From an uncultured Alphaproteobacteria bacterium (GTDB lineage Bacteria; Pseudomonadota; Alphaproteobacteria; GCA-2731375): DNA of 64,000 bases. Of this stretch, positions 43,783 to 53,262 are shown piece by piece. The notes beneath the pieces are model-generated. The model made no database searches. It had not been told where the DNA came from and was given only the letters and a program-made list of their open reading frames with translations. Positions within the stretch are counted from its first letter, which is position 1. The number at the start of each line of letters is the position of its first letter. The position numbers and the translations under genes are program-made. The stretch spans positions 444,501 through 508,500 of the forward strand of contig CATOSZ010000009.1 of NCBI GenBank assembly GCA_951812805.1, given 5' to 3'.

Positions 43783-44718
43783 TTGGCCTGCCCCGACATG
43801 TTATCAGGGGTTGGAGGACGGCGTTGGCATCGGGCCCGGCGTGACGGCTTGACGGCCGAGGCGGCGGCCCAGGCGGTGGGCGTGCCGCGTAGCACGCTCT
43901 ATCGCTGGGACGAGCGGTTGGAGCCGCGCTCGCGCGCGCCTCGCCGCCGTCGTCGCCGAGAGTGGTCGAGTGCGGTGCTGCGTCGGCTTGAACGGCTGCG
44001 CCGCGACTTCCCGATGTGGGGCAAGGCCAAGCTCGGACCGCTGCTGCGCCGAGAGGGCTTCACCTTGTCGGACAGCACCGTTGGTCGCATGCTCGCCCAT
44101 CTGGTCGCGCGCGGCGTCGTTGTGCCGGTGCCCGTGGCGCGACGACGCGCCAAGGGCAAGAGAGCCAAGCGCCCACACGCCAAGCGTTTGCCGAAGGGGA
44201 TGAAGGCAACGGCCCCCGGCGATCTGGTCCAGCTCGACACCTTGAGCATCACGCCGGCCGGCGAGCGCACGGTCAAGCAGTTCACCGCCTACGATCCCGT
44301 CAGCCGCTTCACCTGTGCCAAGGCCTTCCGCAGAGCGACCGCCAGGAACGCCGAGAGCTTCCTCGACAAACTCGTGGCCGACCTGCCCTTCCCCGTGAAG
44401 GCCATCCAGGTCGACGGTGGATCCGAGTTCATGGCCGAGTTCGAGGCCGCCTGCGAGAGCCGAAAGATCCCCGTCTATGTCTTGCCGCCGAGGACGCCGC
44501 AGCTCAATGGCGGCGTCGAGCGAGCCAACGGCGCATGGCGCTACGAGTTCTACGCCTGCCATGACATCGAGGACCAGCTCGACAAACTAAACCCACAGAT
44601 CGACAAGTTCGCCAACATCTACAACACCTTCAGGCCTCATGGAGCCTTGAAAGGCAAAACCCCCGAGGAGTACCTTCGACAGATCACAGCCAAGAAGACC
44701 TCGTCGTCTCATATGTAG
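43783..44718 (+). CDS. IS481-like transposase
   Basis: This 311-residue protein has an N-terminal HTH (LTAEAAAQAVGVPRSTLYRW) and an rve-type integrase core: D in LVQLDTLSITPAGE, D in IQVDGGSEFMAEFE and E in NGGVERANGAWRYEF. It ends NTFRPHGALKGKTPEEYLRQ. The DDE triad is complete. The N-terminus starts abruptly next to transposase debris, and relatives are often longer, so it may be slightly truncated. TGTAGTGAACCCGGACATG just after the gene looks like an IS481-type end. I found no matching opposite end. Confidence 0.8.
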   Translation: MACPDMLSGVGGRRWHRARRDGLTAEAAAQAVGVPRSTLYRWDERLEPRSRAPRRRRRREWSSAVLRRLERLRRDFPMWGKAKLGPLLRREGFTLSDSTVGRMLAHLVARGVVVPVPVARRRAKGKRAKRPHAKRLPKGMKATAPGDLVQLDTLSITPAGERTVKQFTAYDPVSRFTCAKAFRRATARNAESFLDKLVADLPFPVKAIQVDGGSEFMAEFEAACESRKIPVYVLPPRTPQLNGGVERANGAWRYEFYACHDIEDQLDKLNPQIDKFANIYNTFRPHGALKGKTPEEYLRQITAKKTSSSHM

Positions 44719-44990
44719 TGAACCCGGACATGACCTTGACTGGTGCGCCAATAGTCGGATAGCATCTCTCCAAGAGGCATGGTTCGCAACTTCTTCTGGT
44801 CGTTGGTTCTTTGCAGACTAAACATACCAAAAAGGAGAGGCGGACCCCTCAAAACCAGCCGTGACGGCGGGAAATTCACGGCGTTTCCGGGGTTTTGCAA
44901 GAGCCTCGTGAGTGAGTTCCACCATACCGGCCTCGAAGTTGTCAATCCATGGACCGGGGCAGGCCGGCGGCAGCCTCCGGGAGAACCCTC

Positions 44991-46145
44991 ATGAGCGGAG
45001 ATTTTCAGCGCGTACTGAACCATATCCGCGAAACCGCCGGTTCCGAGGTTCACAAGGGCCGGCTATTCGAACGGTTGATGCGGCGTTTCTTCGCCGAGGA
45101 TCCACTTTATCGCGATCGCTTTGCAGATGTTTGGCTGTGGTCGGAATGGACGGCATCGCGGGCGGATTTCGAGGGCGGCGATATCGGCATCGACCTCGTC
45201 GCCGAAGAGCGCGGCGGCGGCTTCTGCGCCATCCAATGCAAATGCCACGCGCCAAACACGCGGATAGCGAAGGCCCATCTGGATTCGTTCATCTCGGCCT
45301 CGGCCCGCCCGCCGTTCACGGCCCGTCTTGTCGTCGATACCGGCGCCGACTGGGGACCAAACGCTGTCAAAACCGTGGCATGGCTCGAGCCCGGATGTCA
45401 AATACTACGTTTCGCCGACCTCGCCGAACGGTGCATTGACTGGCCTGACCTTGCGCGAGAGGAACCGGAGGCGCTGTCGATCCGCCGCGAGCCTTTTCGC
45501 TTGCGCCCGCATCAGCAGGCGGCCCATGACGCCGCGGTCAGTGGCCTCGGAGATCATGATCGCGGCAAGCTGATCATGGCTTGCGGCACGGGCAAGACGT
45601 TTACCGCGCTCGCTGTCGCCGAGAGCCTCGCCGGCATTGGCGGGCGGGTACTGTATCTGGTGCCATCGATCTCGCTGTTCCAGCAATCCATGCGCGAGTG
45701 GGCGATGCAGAAGGGCGTCGCGCATCGTTATATCGGCATCTGTTCCGATACGCGTGCGGGACGCAACGACGAGGATGCCGCCCTTCAAGAACTGGAGGTT
45801 CCCGTCTCCACCGATGCGGCCGAGATATCGGAGGCGTTGCGAACACCGGATTGCGAGGCGATGACGGTGGTGTTTTCGACCTATCAGTCGCTTGCCATCG
45901 TCCAGGCCGCGCAGGACGGGGGCGCCCCGGCGTTCGATCTGGTCCTGTGCGACGAGGCGCACCGGACGACCGGCATCGAGCGGCCCGGCGATACGACCTC
46001 ACCCTTCGTCCTGGTTCATGACGGCGCGCGGATCCGGGCGAACAAGCGTCTCTACATGACAGCGACGCCGCGGCTCTACACCGAAGGGGCCCGGGCCAAG
46101 GCGTTGAGCCACGATGTCGAGGTGTTTGTAGCGGGACAGAAATAA
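44991..46145 (+). pseudogene. Type ISP restriction enzyme, N-terminal nuclease-helicase part only
   Basis: This 384-residue protein has an Mrr-like nuclease at residues 15-95, with D/E...QxK residues in GGDIGIDLVAEERGGG and FCAIQCKCHAPN. The start of an SF2 translocase follows: KLIMACGTGKTFTALAVAE (Walker A), DLVLCDEAHRTTG (DEAH) and RLYMTATPRLY (motif III). This order matches type ISP enzymes such as LlaGI/LlaBIII, which are about 1500-1600 residues with a methyltransferase and target-recognition domain. Here the protein stops after motif III and no methyltransferase follows. It is therefore a remnant. The ATG at 44991 has GGGAG upstream. Confidence 0.82.
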
Positions 46146-46262
46146 TTAAGAATCATGTTCGGAAATATTTTTTCACGGTCGAAACCGTCTGGAAAATCGC
46201 CGTGATTTTGGGGGCATTCCGGCCTGGAAAATCGGCCACGATGCGTTGGTGATGGAGGCCTT

Positions 46263-47244
46263 TCATGAGACCCTGTAGATTTTCCAATTGATCCACCACC
46301 GGCCCCCGCGCACTGGTCGAATATCAGTGACCCCCTTACACCAGAGATCGAGCTTGAGGCGCAGCGTCTGACCGCCGCTCCAGCGCGTTAAAGGCAAGAC
46401 AGTGACCTGCACACCCCACAATACGTCCGGCGGGACACCTGGATTAGATATCACGTGGGCATTGGTAATCCCGCCCGTGCCGAGATAGGTGGCGTCGGTG
46501 CCATTCCAGGCGCTGATCGGCACGCCGGTCCGCTCCACGAACCAGGTGCCGGCGAGCCTAATCGCCGCGGAATGTTTGACGCCCCAGCGGGGGATGGGGA
46601 GAGATCCCTGATCGGCGACGATCTTGCGCGAGATGACGACGCCGTTGAATTCGGCGTCCCCGGACTTCTGGATGCGCCAGCCGGATTTACCGGTCCGAAA
46701 ATTAGAACTCTGAATGACGCCAGAAAGTTTCTCGCTACCGACCGCCCCGTCCCTGATCCCCTGCGAGCCGACGACGATAGAGCCGGCGCGGATGTGAGAG
46801 CTGGTAATGGAGTTAGCCGCGATCGCGTTCGCGGTTACGCTTCCGGGCATCAGAATATTCCCGTCGAGGCGTTTATCGATGCGTAGCCACGCGCGACCCG
46901 ACCAGGCGCGGGTCTCTGCCCACGAGCCGCTCGGGTAATACAGTGTGACTGTATCTGAGACTATCGGAGCACCAGGCAACGCGAGACGAGCCTCCGCGCC
47001 AGACCATGCGGCGCGAAGAGCGCGGCGATAAAAGTCCCCCCGCGCGCGCTTTCCGGACGCGCCATCCTCGCCATCCTCGCCGTCCTTGCCGGGATTACCA
47101 TCCTTGCCGTCGCGAGAGTACCGCGAGAACAGCGCGGGGGTGGAGAAATTACCCCAAGCGCCGGCGCGGCCCTGGCGGCTGGATACCCACTCGGAGGGGA
47201 GGTCGACGGTGACCCCCCGGGGATCGCGCGACCAGCCGTAGGGG
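46263..47244 (-). pseudogene. Phage tail/host-specificity protein, C-terminal fragment
   Basis: About 327 residues run up to the IS21 end at 47245. A collagen-like stretch (GKDGNPGKDGEDGEDG) is followed by repeats of MPGSVTANAIAANSITSSHI and the block KSGWRIQKSGDAEFNGVVI. These are typical of phage tail tip (protein J/DUF1983) C-termini. The N-terminal part has been removed by the IS21 unit. No other phage genes are seen nearby, so this is a stranded fragment brought in by rearrangement. Confidence 0.8.
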
Positions 47245-47360
47245 TGTGAATCGGCATGCAAAACTGACCCACTTTGGTGGGTTATGAGCGGTAAGAATTG
47301 ACCCACCTGGAACGCTAGCATCCGCACGGAACAGTGCGGAGGAAAGAGCAGGTGGTATTG

Positions 47361-47913
47361 ATGGAAAGCGTATTGAAGATCCGACGTTGGATATTACGGG
47401 AGGGTCGGAGTATCCGATCTGTATCTCGTCAGACTGGTTTGTCGCGGAACACGATTAAGAAGTATCTGAAGGACGGCGATCCACCGAGCTATCAGCGGCG
47501 CGTTTCACCCGTCCGGCGTAAGCTTAGCGATGGCTTCGCCAGCCGGCTTCGGGCGCTCTTTGAGCAGGACCTGGGGCGCCCGCGCCGTGAGCGCCGGACG
47601 GCCAAGAAGCTTTATGAGCAGCTTGTGTCGGAAGGCTATAGCGGATCCTACTCGACGGTTCAGAGGTTTGTCCGCGACCTGAAGCGTTCTGGCGCCGGAT
47701 CGGGGGATGCGTTCATTCCGTTGCACTTTACGGCAGGTGACGCGCTCCAGTTTGACTGGAGCACGGAATACGCTGTCCTGGGCGGTGTCGAGCAGAAGGT
47801 AAAGGTTGCCCACTTCCGCCTATGTCATAGCCGCAAGCCCTTTGTTGTTGCCTATCCCAGCGAATCTCAGGAGATGGTGCTGGACGCCTTTGCACGGGCG
47901 ATGTCTTTCTATG
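47361..47913 (+). pseudogene. istA: IstA copy 3, 5' part (interrupted by IS66)
   Basis: This is the first 184 codons of the IS21 transposase, identical to copy 2 up to FARAMSFY. The frame is broken by the IS66 element at 47914. The 8-bp duplication TTTCTATG at 47906-47913 is repeated at 49685-49692. The remaining part, with the second and third catalytic residues, is at 49685-50639. This copy cannot make a functional transposase. Confidence 0.95.
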
Positions 47914-49684
47914 GTAACCGGGGCAAAAGGCCGGGCCTGGGGACGGGGGGATCTGGCCTGGGTATAGGGGTGAGTCTCAACGGCCACATCTTGTGAGGCT
48001 TCCGCGTCAAGTGACCAGATATCGATGTTCGCGGCGGGAGGTCTGTGATTCGATCCCGTCATGGCCGAATCGCTTCCGGATCTCGACGATCTTGATGTCG
48101 CCGCCCTGAAGGCGCTGGTTCTGACGCTGCTTGAGGAGCAGGCGGCCCTGCGTGCCGAGAACGCGACATTGCGCGAAGAGATCCGCCGTCTCAAAGGCCT
48201 TTCCGGGCCACCGGATATCAAGCCGAGCGGCATGGACAAGCAGGCCGTATCCCGGGGCCGGACGGGGCGGAAGGCGGGACGGCGGGCCAAGAAGGGCCGG
48301 GTTCCCATCGACGAGAGGCGGATCGTCCGGGCCGCCGTGCCGGCGGGCTCGCGCTTCAAGGGCTATGAAGACTATCTGGTTCAGGACCTGCTCTGCCGGC
48401 CGAACACTGTCCTGTTACGCCGCGAGCGCTGGCTGACGCCCGAGGGGGCCACGATCGTGGCGCCGCTGCCGGCGGGGACGCGCGGCCACTTCGGCCCGGC
48501 GCTCAGGCGTTTCGTGCTGGCGCTCTATCATGGCGGCCAGACCAGCGCGGAGCGCTTGGCGCGGCTCTTGGACGACCTCGGCATCAAGATCTCCAAGCGC
48601 CAGGTGGTGCGGTTGTTGAACGAGGGCCATGACGGCTTCGTCGCCGAGGGCGAGGCGGTGCTGCGCGCCGGCCTGGAGACGGCGCCCTGGATCAGCGTCG
48701 ACGATACCGGCGCCCGCCACGCCAACCGCAACGGGGTGACGAGCGGGATCGGCAACGACGCCTTCGCTTGGTTCGCCACGACGTTTTCCAAGAGCCGCTT
48801 GAACTTCCTGGAACGGCTGCGGGCCGGCCACGCGGACTATGTGCTCAATGCCGCCGCCTTCGCCTACATGGCCGAGCGCGACCTGGCCGCATCGGTGATC
48901 GCCCGTCTGGCCGAGGGCTGCCCGCGGCGCTTCACCAACGAAGATGCCTGGCTGGCCCACCTGGGGCGGCTCGCCATCACCGGGCACGGGGACGGGCGCG
49001 GGGCCGCGCGGACCGCCACCGAGGGGGCGCTGTGGGGCGCCATCGCCGCGCACGGCCTGCTCAGGGGCACGGCCGCGGGCGCCTGCGTCGTCCTGAGTGA
49101 CGATGCTGGCCAGTTCAACGTCGGCCGCCACGCGCTCTGCTGGGTCCATGCGGAGCGCTTGATCCACAAGCTGATGACCTTCTCCCGGAGCCAGCGGCGC
49201 GAGAAGGAACACATCCAGGCACGGCTCTGGCAACTCTACGCCGATCTCAAAGCCTATCGCGAAAGGCCGGCGCCAGGACGGCGGGCCCACCTGGCATGCC
49301 GCTTCGATGCGCTCTTCGCGACCAAGACCGGATTCCTCCGCCTCGACCGGCTCCTGGCTCGCCTGCATGCCAACCGCGACGAACTGCTCGTCGTCCTCGA
49401 CCGCCCGGAGGTCCCGCTCAACACCAACGGCGCGGAACGCGACATCCGCGCCATGGTCACAAGGCGAAAATTCTCCGGCGGCACACGCTCCGAGGACGGC
49501 AAGCAGGCCCGAGACACATTCCTCGGCCTCTACAAGACCTGCCAGAAACTTGGCCTCTCCTTCTGGGATTATCTCGGCGACCGCCTCAAGGTCCCCGGCG
49601 CCCCACCCGTGCCCCCACTGCCGATCCTCGTCAGACAACGCTGCATCGAAATGGCTTGACCGCCCGGGGTTTTGCCCCTGTTAC
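47914..49684 (+). mobile_element. IS66-family element of ISBst12 type, copy 2 (1771 bp)
   Basis: Length and ends are the same as the element at 35092-36862 (GTAACCGGGGCAAAAGG and complement of GTAACAGGGGCAAAACC). Removal together with one TTTCTATG copy restores istA perfectly. As far as I can read, the two copies are identical, which indicates very recent transposition. Confidence 0.97.
48061..49659 (+). CDS. tnpC: IS66 (ISBst12-type) transposase, copy 2
   Basis: This 532-residue protein is identical to that at 35239-36837, including the coiled-coil N-terminus, the basic linker, the DDE core (PWISVDDTGARHA, CVVLSDDAGQFN, LNTNGAERDIRAMV) and the FSGGTRSEDGKQARDTFLG tail. It is intact and located 147 bp inside the element end, the same distance as in copy 1. 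It is probably the active source or product of a recent jump within this replicon. Confidence 0.95.
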   Translation: MAESLPDLDDLDVAALKALVLTLLEEQAALRAENATLREEIRRLKGLSGPPDIKPSGMDKQAVSRGRTGRKAGRRAKKGRVPIDERRIVRAAVPAGSRFKGYEDYLVQDLLCRPNTVLLRRERWLTPEGATIVAPLPAGTRGHFGPALRRFVLALYHGGQTSAERLARLLDDLGIKISKRQVVRLLNEGHDGFVAEGEAVLRAGLETAPWISVDDTGARHANRNGVTSGIGNDAFAWFATTFSKSRLNFLERLRAGHADYVLNAAAFAYMAERDLAASVIARLAEGCPRRFTNEDAWLAHLGRLAITGHGDGRGAARTATEGALWGAIAAHGLLRGTAAGACVVLSDDAGQFNVGRHALCWVHAERLIHKLMTFSRSQRREKEHIQARLWQLYADLKAYRERPAPGRRAHLACRFDALFATKTGFLRLDRLLARLHANRDELLVVLDRPEVPLNTNGAERDIRAMVTRRKFSGGTRSEDGKQARDTFLGLYKTCQKLGLSFWDYLGDRLKVPGAPPVPPLPILVRQRCIEMA

Positions 49685-50639
49685 TTTCTATGGCGGCGTA
49701 CCGCGCCGGGTGATCATCGACAACCCCAAGACGATGGTAACCTATGTTTCGCGCTCTAAGGACCGTGTGTTCCATCCGCGCTTTCTGGCGTTGATGAACC
49801 ACTATGTGATGGAACCGGTTGCTTGCACACCCGCGGCGGGGTGGGAGAAGGGTCAGATTGAGAACCAGGTTGGGTTCCTGCGGGGACAGCTGTTTGCGCC
49901 CAAGCCCGCCTTTGACGATCTGGATGCGCTGAACGGCTGGTTGCGTCTGCGCTGCGAGGAATTGGCGAATCGCGCCCACCCCGAACAATCGGATCGCAAG
50001 ATCTCGGACGTGTTCGCAGACGAGTGCGCCGAACTGCGTCCCCTGGGCCGGGCTTTTGACGGCTATGTTGAGAAGGCCGCTCGTGTCCGCTCTACCTGTC
50101 TGGTCCAATATGCCACCAATCGCTATAGCGTCCCCTCCCGGTTCGCCGGGGAGCTTGTCTCTCTGCGCGCCTATGCGGACCGGATCGTGGTTGTGTCAGG
50201 GCAGAATGTGATTGCCGAGCACAAGCGCCGCTTTACCCGCAACGCCAGCTATTTCGAGCCCTGGCATTACCTGCCCCTACTCGACCGCAAGCCCGGCGCG
50301 CTGAGAGATGGCGCGCCCTTTGTGGGTTGGCAATTGCCTGAGGCGATGCACCGGGTCAGGGCGCATTACATGGCCGGCAAAGGCGGGGACCGGGAGTTTG
50401 TCGATCTGCTCCTGCTGGCCCAGGATCACGGGATCGAGGTGGTCGAGATAGCCTGTGAACTGGCCGTGGAGCAGAACACGCTGCGCCTTCCGGCCATCAT
50501 CAATCTGATCAACCAACTGGTGGAGCCGGTCATCGCGCCATGGGGCGAGAGCCACGCCTATCCGCAACTGACCTTGCGGCCCGAAGCGGACTGCAAGCGC
50601 TATGAGACGCTGTGCGTTGCCGGGGAGGCCGTCGCATGA
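49685..50639 (+). pseudogene. istA: IstA copy 3, 3' part (interrupted by IS66)
   Basis: Residues from FYGGVPRRVIIDNPK to the IstA C-terminus, including the second Asp and the Glu in GQIENQVGF. A long open frame enters from the IS66 sequence, but the N-terminal HTH and first catalytic Asp are absent. It ends with the usual ATGA overlap to istB. Confidence 0.95.
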
Positions 50640-51367
50640 AAGCTTTGATAGACCAACTGATCGCCCTGAGGCTGTATGGAATGGCGGCTTGCGCCGAAGC
50701 TTTGCTGGCCGCGCGCAAGCCGCCAAGTCTGACCACTGCGATAAAGCAACTGATCGACGCCGAGACTGTAGAGCGCCGGGTGCGCTCTATCCAGCACCAA
50801 ATGCGGGCCTCGAAGTTCCCCCACCATAAGGACTTCGCCACTTTCGATTACGGCCTAGCCGCCGTCACCCAAGCGCAAATCGACCCCTTCTGCTCAGGGC
50901 AGTTCACCCAGGAGGCCCACAACCTCATTCTGGTGGGCGGAACCGGTACGGGCAAAACCCACATCGCCATTGCTCTGGGGACGCTGTTGATCAATCAGGG
51001 AAAGAAGGTCCGTTTCTTCAACGCCGTCGATCTGATCAATGCGCTGATCAAGGAACAGGCCGAAGGCAACGCCGGCAAGATCATCCGGCAACTGACGGCC
51101 ATGGATTGCGTCATCATCGACGAACTGGGCTATATCCCATTCCCCAAATCCGGCGGTGCGCTCTTGTTCCACCTGATCAGCAAACTCTATGAGAAGACCA
51201 GCGTCATCATCACCACCAATCTGGAGTTCGGGGAATGGGTCTCCGTCTTCGGAGATGCAAAAATGACAACCGCGTTGCTGGATCGTGTAACGCATCACTG
51301 CGCAATCATCGAAACAGGCAACATGTCTTACCGCTTCGCACAAAGCAAACAGCGACGACAAAAGTAG
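50636..51367 (+). CDS. istB: IS21 helper ATPase IstB, copy 3
   Basis: This 243-residue AAA+ ATPase is intact (GGTGTGKTHIAIAL and CVIIDELGYIPF). It reads VIITTNLEF like copy 1 and DRVTHHC like copy 2, so it shares one variant with each of the other copies. Its partner transposase is broken by IS66, so it could act only in trans with istA from copy 1 or 2. The same stem-loop as in copy 2 follows the stop codon. Confidence 0.93.
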   Translation: MKALIDQLIALRLYGMAACAEALLAARKPPSLTTAIKQLIDAETVERRVRSIQHQMRASKFPHHKDFATFDYGLAAVTQAQIDPFCSGQFTQEAHNLILVGGTGTGKTHIAIALGTLLINQGKKVRFFNAVDLINALIKEQAEGNAGKIIRQLTAMDCVIIDELGYIPFPKSGGALLFHLISKLYEKTSVIITTNLEFGEWVSVFGDAKMTTALLDRVTHHCAIIETGNMSYRFAQSKQRRQK

Positions 51368-51494
51368 CCGCCCTGTAAGCAAAGCCCCAGGCTGATCCGC
51401 TATATGGAGCCAATCAGCCTGGGGGCTTTCATCGCAAAGGCGGGCAAATCAAAACGGGTCCTGTACAGTGGAGTTCCCCCGGTTTCGTGGACGG

Positions 51495-52403
51495 TCAAAG
51501 ATTTGTGCGACGGGGGGCTGTGCTCCTCTCGTAGTTGATCGGCGACATGTATCCTATGGATGAATGCCGGCGTCGGGGATTGTACCAGCCTTCGATGAAC
51601 TGGAAGAGTTCGCGCCGCGCATGGTCGGGGTTTTCGAGCCGCCGCCGGTCGATCAGCTCGCATTCGAGGGTGGCGAAGAAGCTCTCGGCCATGGCGTTGT
51701 CGTAGCAGTCGCCGACCGAGCCCATGGAGGGCCGGACGCCGAACTTGCGGCAACGGGTGCCGAAGTCGATCGAGGTGTACTGCGAACCCTGGTCGGAGTG
51801 ATGGATCGGCCTTCCTTTCGGCCGCCGTCGCGTGACCGCCATATCGAGGGCCTGCAAGACGAGTGCGGTGGCGAGGTGCGTCTCCATCGCCCAACCGACG
51901 ACGCGGCGGCTGAAGGCGTCCAGGACGATCGCCAGGTACAGGAAGCCCATCGCGGTCGGGACATAAGTGATGTCCGCGACCCAGAGTTCGTCAGGCGCCT
52001 CGGCACGGAAGTCCCGATCGACCAGGTCCGGTGCTGGGCGCACGCCCTCACTTCGCACCGTCGTCTTGGGCCGCCGGCGCCGACTGACGCCCGACAGACC
52101 GGCCACGCGCATCAATCGGGCCACCCGCTTGCGGGCGACGGCCACGCCCTCGTCACGCAGCTCGGCATGGATCCGCGGCGCGCCGTAGGTGCCGTCGGAG
52201 GCTGCGTGGATCTCGGTGATCCGCGCCGTCAGGATCCCATCGTCGATCTCCCGGCGGCTCGACGGCCGCCGACGCCACTCGTACCAGCCGCTGGTGGAGA
52301 CCTCGAGCAGTCGGCACATCATGGCGATTGGGTACATGGCTTGGTACGCACTCACGAACGCGAAGAGTCGTCCGAGGTCGCGTCGGTCTCCCGTGCGAAC
52401 CAA
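51495..52403 (-). CDS. IS3-family transposase OrfB
   Basis: This 302-residue integrase-core protein has an HTH_21 region (RLLEVSTSGWYEWRRRPSSR) and a DDE triad in ELWVADITYVPTAMG, IHHSDQGSQYTSIDFG and CYDNAMAESFFATLECELI, ending RRRHSSIGYMSPINYE. It overlaps orfA by about 50 bases in another frame, the usual set-up for programmed frameshifting to an OrfAB fusion. An A-rich CAAAAG lies in the overlap. The sequence is complete, so the element may be active. Confidence 0.94.
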   Translation of the reverse strand: MVRTGDRRDLGRLFAFVSAYQAMYPIAMMCRLLEVSTSGWYEWRRRPSSRREIDDGILTARITEIHAASDGTYGAPRIHAELRDEGVAVARKRVARLMRVAGLSGVSRRRRPKTTVRSEGVRPAPDLVDRDFRAEAPDELWVADITYVPTAMGFLYLAIVLDAFSRRVVGWAMETHLATALVLQALDMAVTRRRPKGRPIHHSDQGSQYTSIDFGTRCRKFGVRPSMGSVGDCYDNAMAESFFATLECELIDRRRLENPDHARRELFQFIEGWYNPRRRHSSIGYMSPINYERSTAPRRTNL

Positions 52404-52666
52404 GCCGCGGCTTTTGCAAGTATCTCGCGCTCTTGTCTGAGCCGCTTGTTCTCACGACGAAGCCGCTTCAGCTCCTCGTGTTCCTTGCCGGTCAGGACTT
52501 CGGTGCGACGGCCTTCCGCCACATCGGCGGCGGCCACCCAGTTACGGATCGATTGCGCCGTCGGCTCGAACTCGCGGCTCAGTTCCTCCGGCGTCCGGCC
52601 GCCGCGGACAAGATCGACAAGCTGGCTGCGAAACTCATGCGGATACGGTGCTCGTTTTCGGGACAT
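52352..52666 (-). CDS. IS3-family OrfA (HTH protein)
   Basis: This 104-residue DNA-binding protein has an HTH in HEFRSQLVDLVRGGRTPEEL and FEPTAQSIRNWVAAADV, then a leucine-zipper-like stretch (EELKRLRRENKRLRQEREIL) ending in AKAAAWFAR. The ATG at 52666 (MSRKRAPYPHEF) has GGAGGAG upstream. It overlaps orfB, so it is probably joined to it by frameshift in the full transposase. Confidence 0.92.
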   Translation of the reverse strand: MSRKRAPYPHEFRSQLVDLVRGGRTPEELSREFEPTAQSIRNWVAAADVAEGRRTEVLTGKEHEELKRLRRENKRLRQEREILAKAAAWFARETDATSDDSSRS

Positions 52667-52720
52667 CGTGGGCTCCTCCTTCCCAAAGGATCGGATGTCC
52701 ACGAAATCGGGGCAAGCTCA

Positions 52721-53040
52721 CAGATTGTTCTGCAAAAGGGGTTTCGTAGCTGGGGCACAAGTCCGGGCCGATGGGGTGGATGAGCTGCCTCCGGCTGGTC
52801 CGGGCTCTCGCGATCGAAATCCATGAGGACTGGCTGGATGCCAACCGCTAGCTCAACATGATCCATCTCAAGGAGAGCAAAAGCGAACGCATCCAGAAAG
52901 CCGCCTGACGGCGGCTCGGTTGTCCCGGTGGGCCCACAGGCCCCTCCCACGCGGCTTCGCTCCGCGTAACGCAAAGCGCTACACGAAGCCGCGCGGGGCC
53001 CTCCCGTGGACTACCGGGACAACCTCCGTCGAAGCAAGGG
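52721..53040. other. Passenger segment of IS21 unit copy 3
   Basis: This is the same DNA as 25251-25735 but with about 160 bp missing between GGCTCGG and GGCCCGG, consistent with deletion across a short repeat. It contains the decayed transposase tail (EIHEDWLDANR, stop, LNMIHLK) and the long hairpin at 52918-53024, followed by 9 G. No gene is supported. Confidence 0.65.
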
Positions 53041-53093
53041 GGGGGGTCAATTTTGCACGCCGATAGGGGGTCAGAATTAAATGCTGATTGACA

Positions 53094-53220
53094 CGTCTGG
53101 ACCAAAAGATGCTTCAAAAATCGCATCCGATGTGAATGTCTCGGCAATGCCAGTGAGGTCGTGATGATTCCATGCCGTCGAGAAGTTACGCAGAAAGACG
53201 TGACTATCGAAACTTTTCAT
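53094..53220 (-). pseudogene. NTF2-like/SnoaL protein, N-terminal fragment
   Basis: The first 42 residues read MKSFDSHVFLRNFSTAWNHH, then DLTGIAETFTSDAIFEASFG, the start of an NTF2-like (SnoaL/ketosteroid isomerase-like) fold. The frame is cut by the IS21 unit end at 53093. The base composition is lower in GC than most of the window, like the ridA/lrp pair beside it, so the three may have arrived together. The remainder of the gene is not found in the window. Confidence 0.65.
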
Positions 53221-53262
53221 ATCGGCACGTAGCTCCGTTCTGCCTGTTTCGCAATTCTCATT

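Larger units (their letters stand above)
51469..52720 (-). mobile_element. IS3-family element (1252 bp) with 3-bp duplication
   Basis: The ends are TGGAGTTCCCCCGGTTTCG and TGAGCTTGCCCCGATTTCG (complement), sharing CCCCxxTTTCGTGGAC. It is flanked by CAG at 51466-51468 and 52721-52723. Removing it and one CAG restores the junction CTGTACAGATTGTTC seen intact at 25247. orfA and orfB are on the minus strand. Confidence 0.96.
47245..53093 (+). mobile_element. IS21 unit with passenger DNA, copy 3, with nested IS66 and IS3
   Basis: This is the same unit as 22810-25785: it starts TGTGAATCGGCATGC and ends with the complement of TGTCAATCAGCATTT. It is enlarged by an IS66 insertion (47914-49684) in istA and an IS3 insertion (51469-52720) just after the istAB segment. 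It lacks about 160 bp of passenger relative to copy 2. Flanks differ from copy 2 on both sides, and no target duplication is visible. Copies 2 and 3 are in direct orientation and bracket 21.5 kb of plasmid-like DNA. Confidence 0.8.

Noticed and set aside
46146..46262. Gene between the restriction remnant and the tail fragment
   Set aside because: Only about 115 AT-richer bases with no open frame. It is treated as a junction.
49296..50639. A 447-codon frame spanning IS66 and istA
   Set aside because: The first third is an off-frame reading of the IS66 transposase gene. Only 49685 onward is IstA, so the fusion is an artefact of the insertion.
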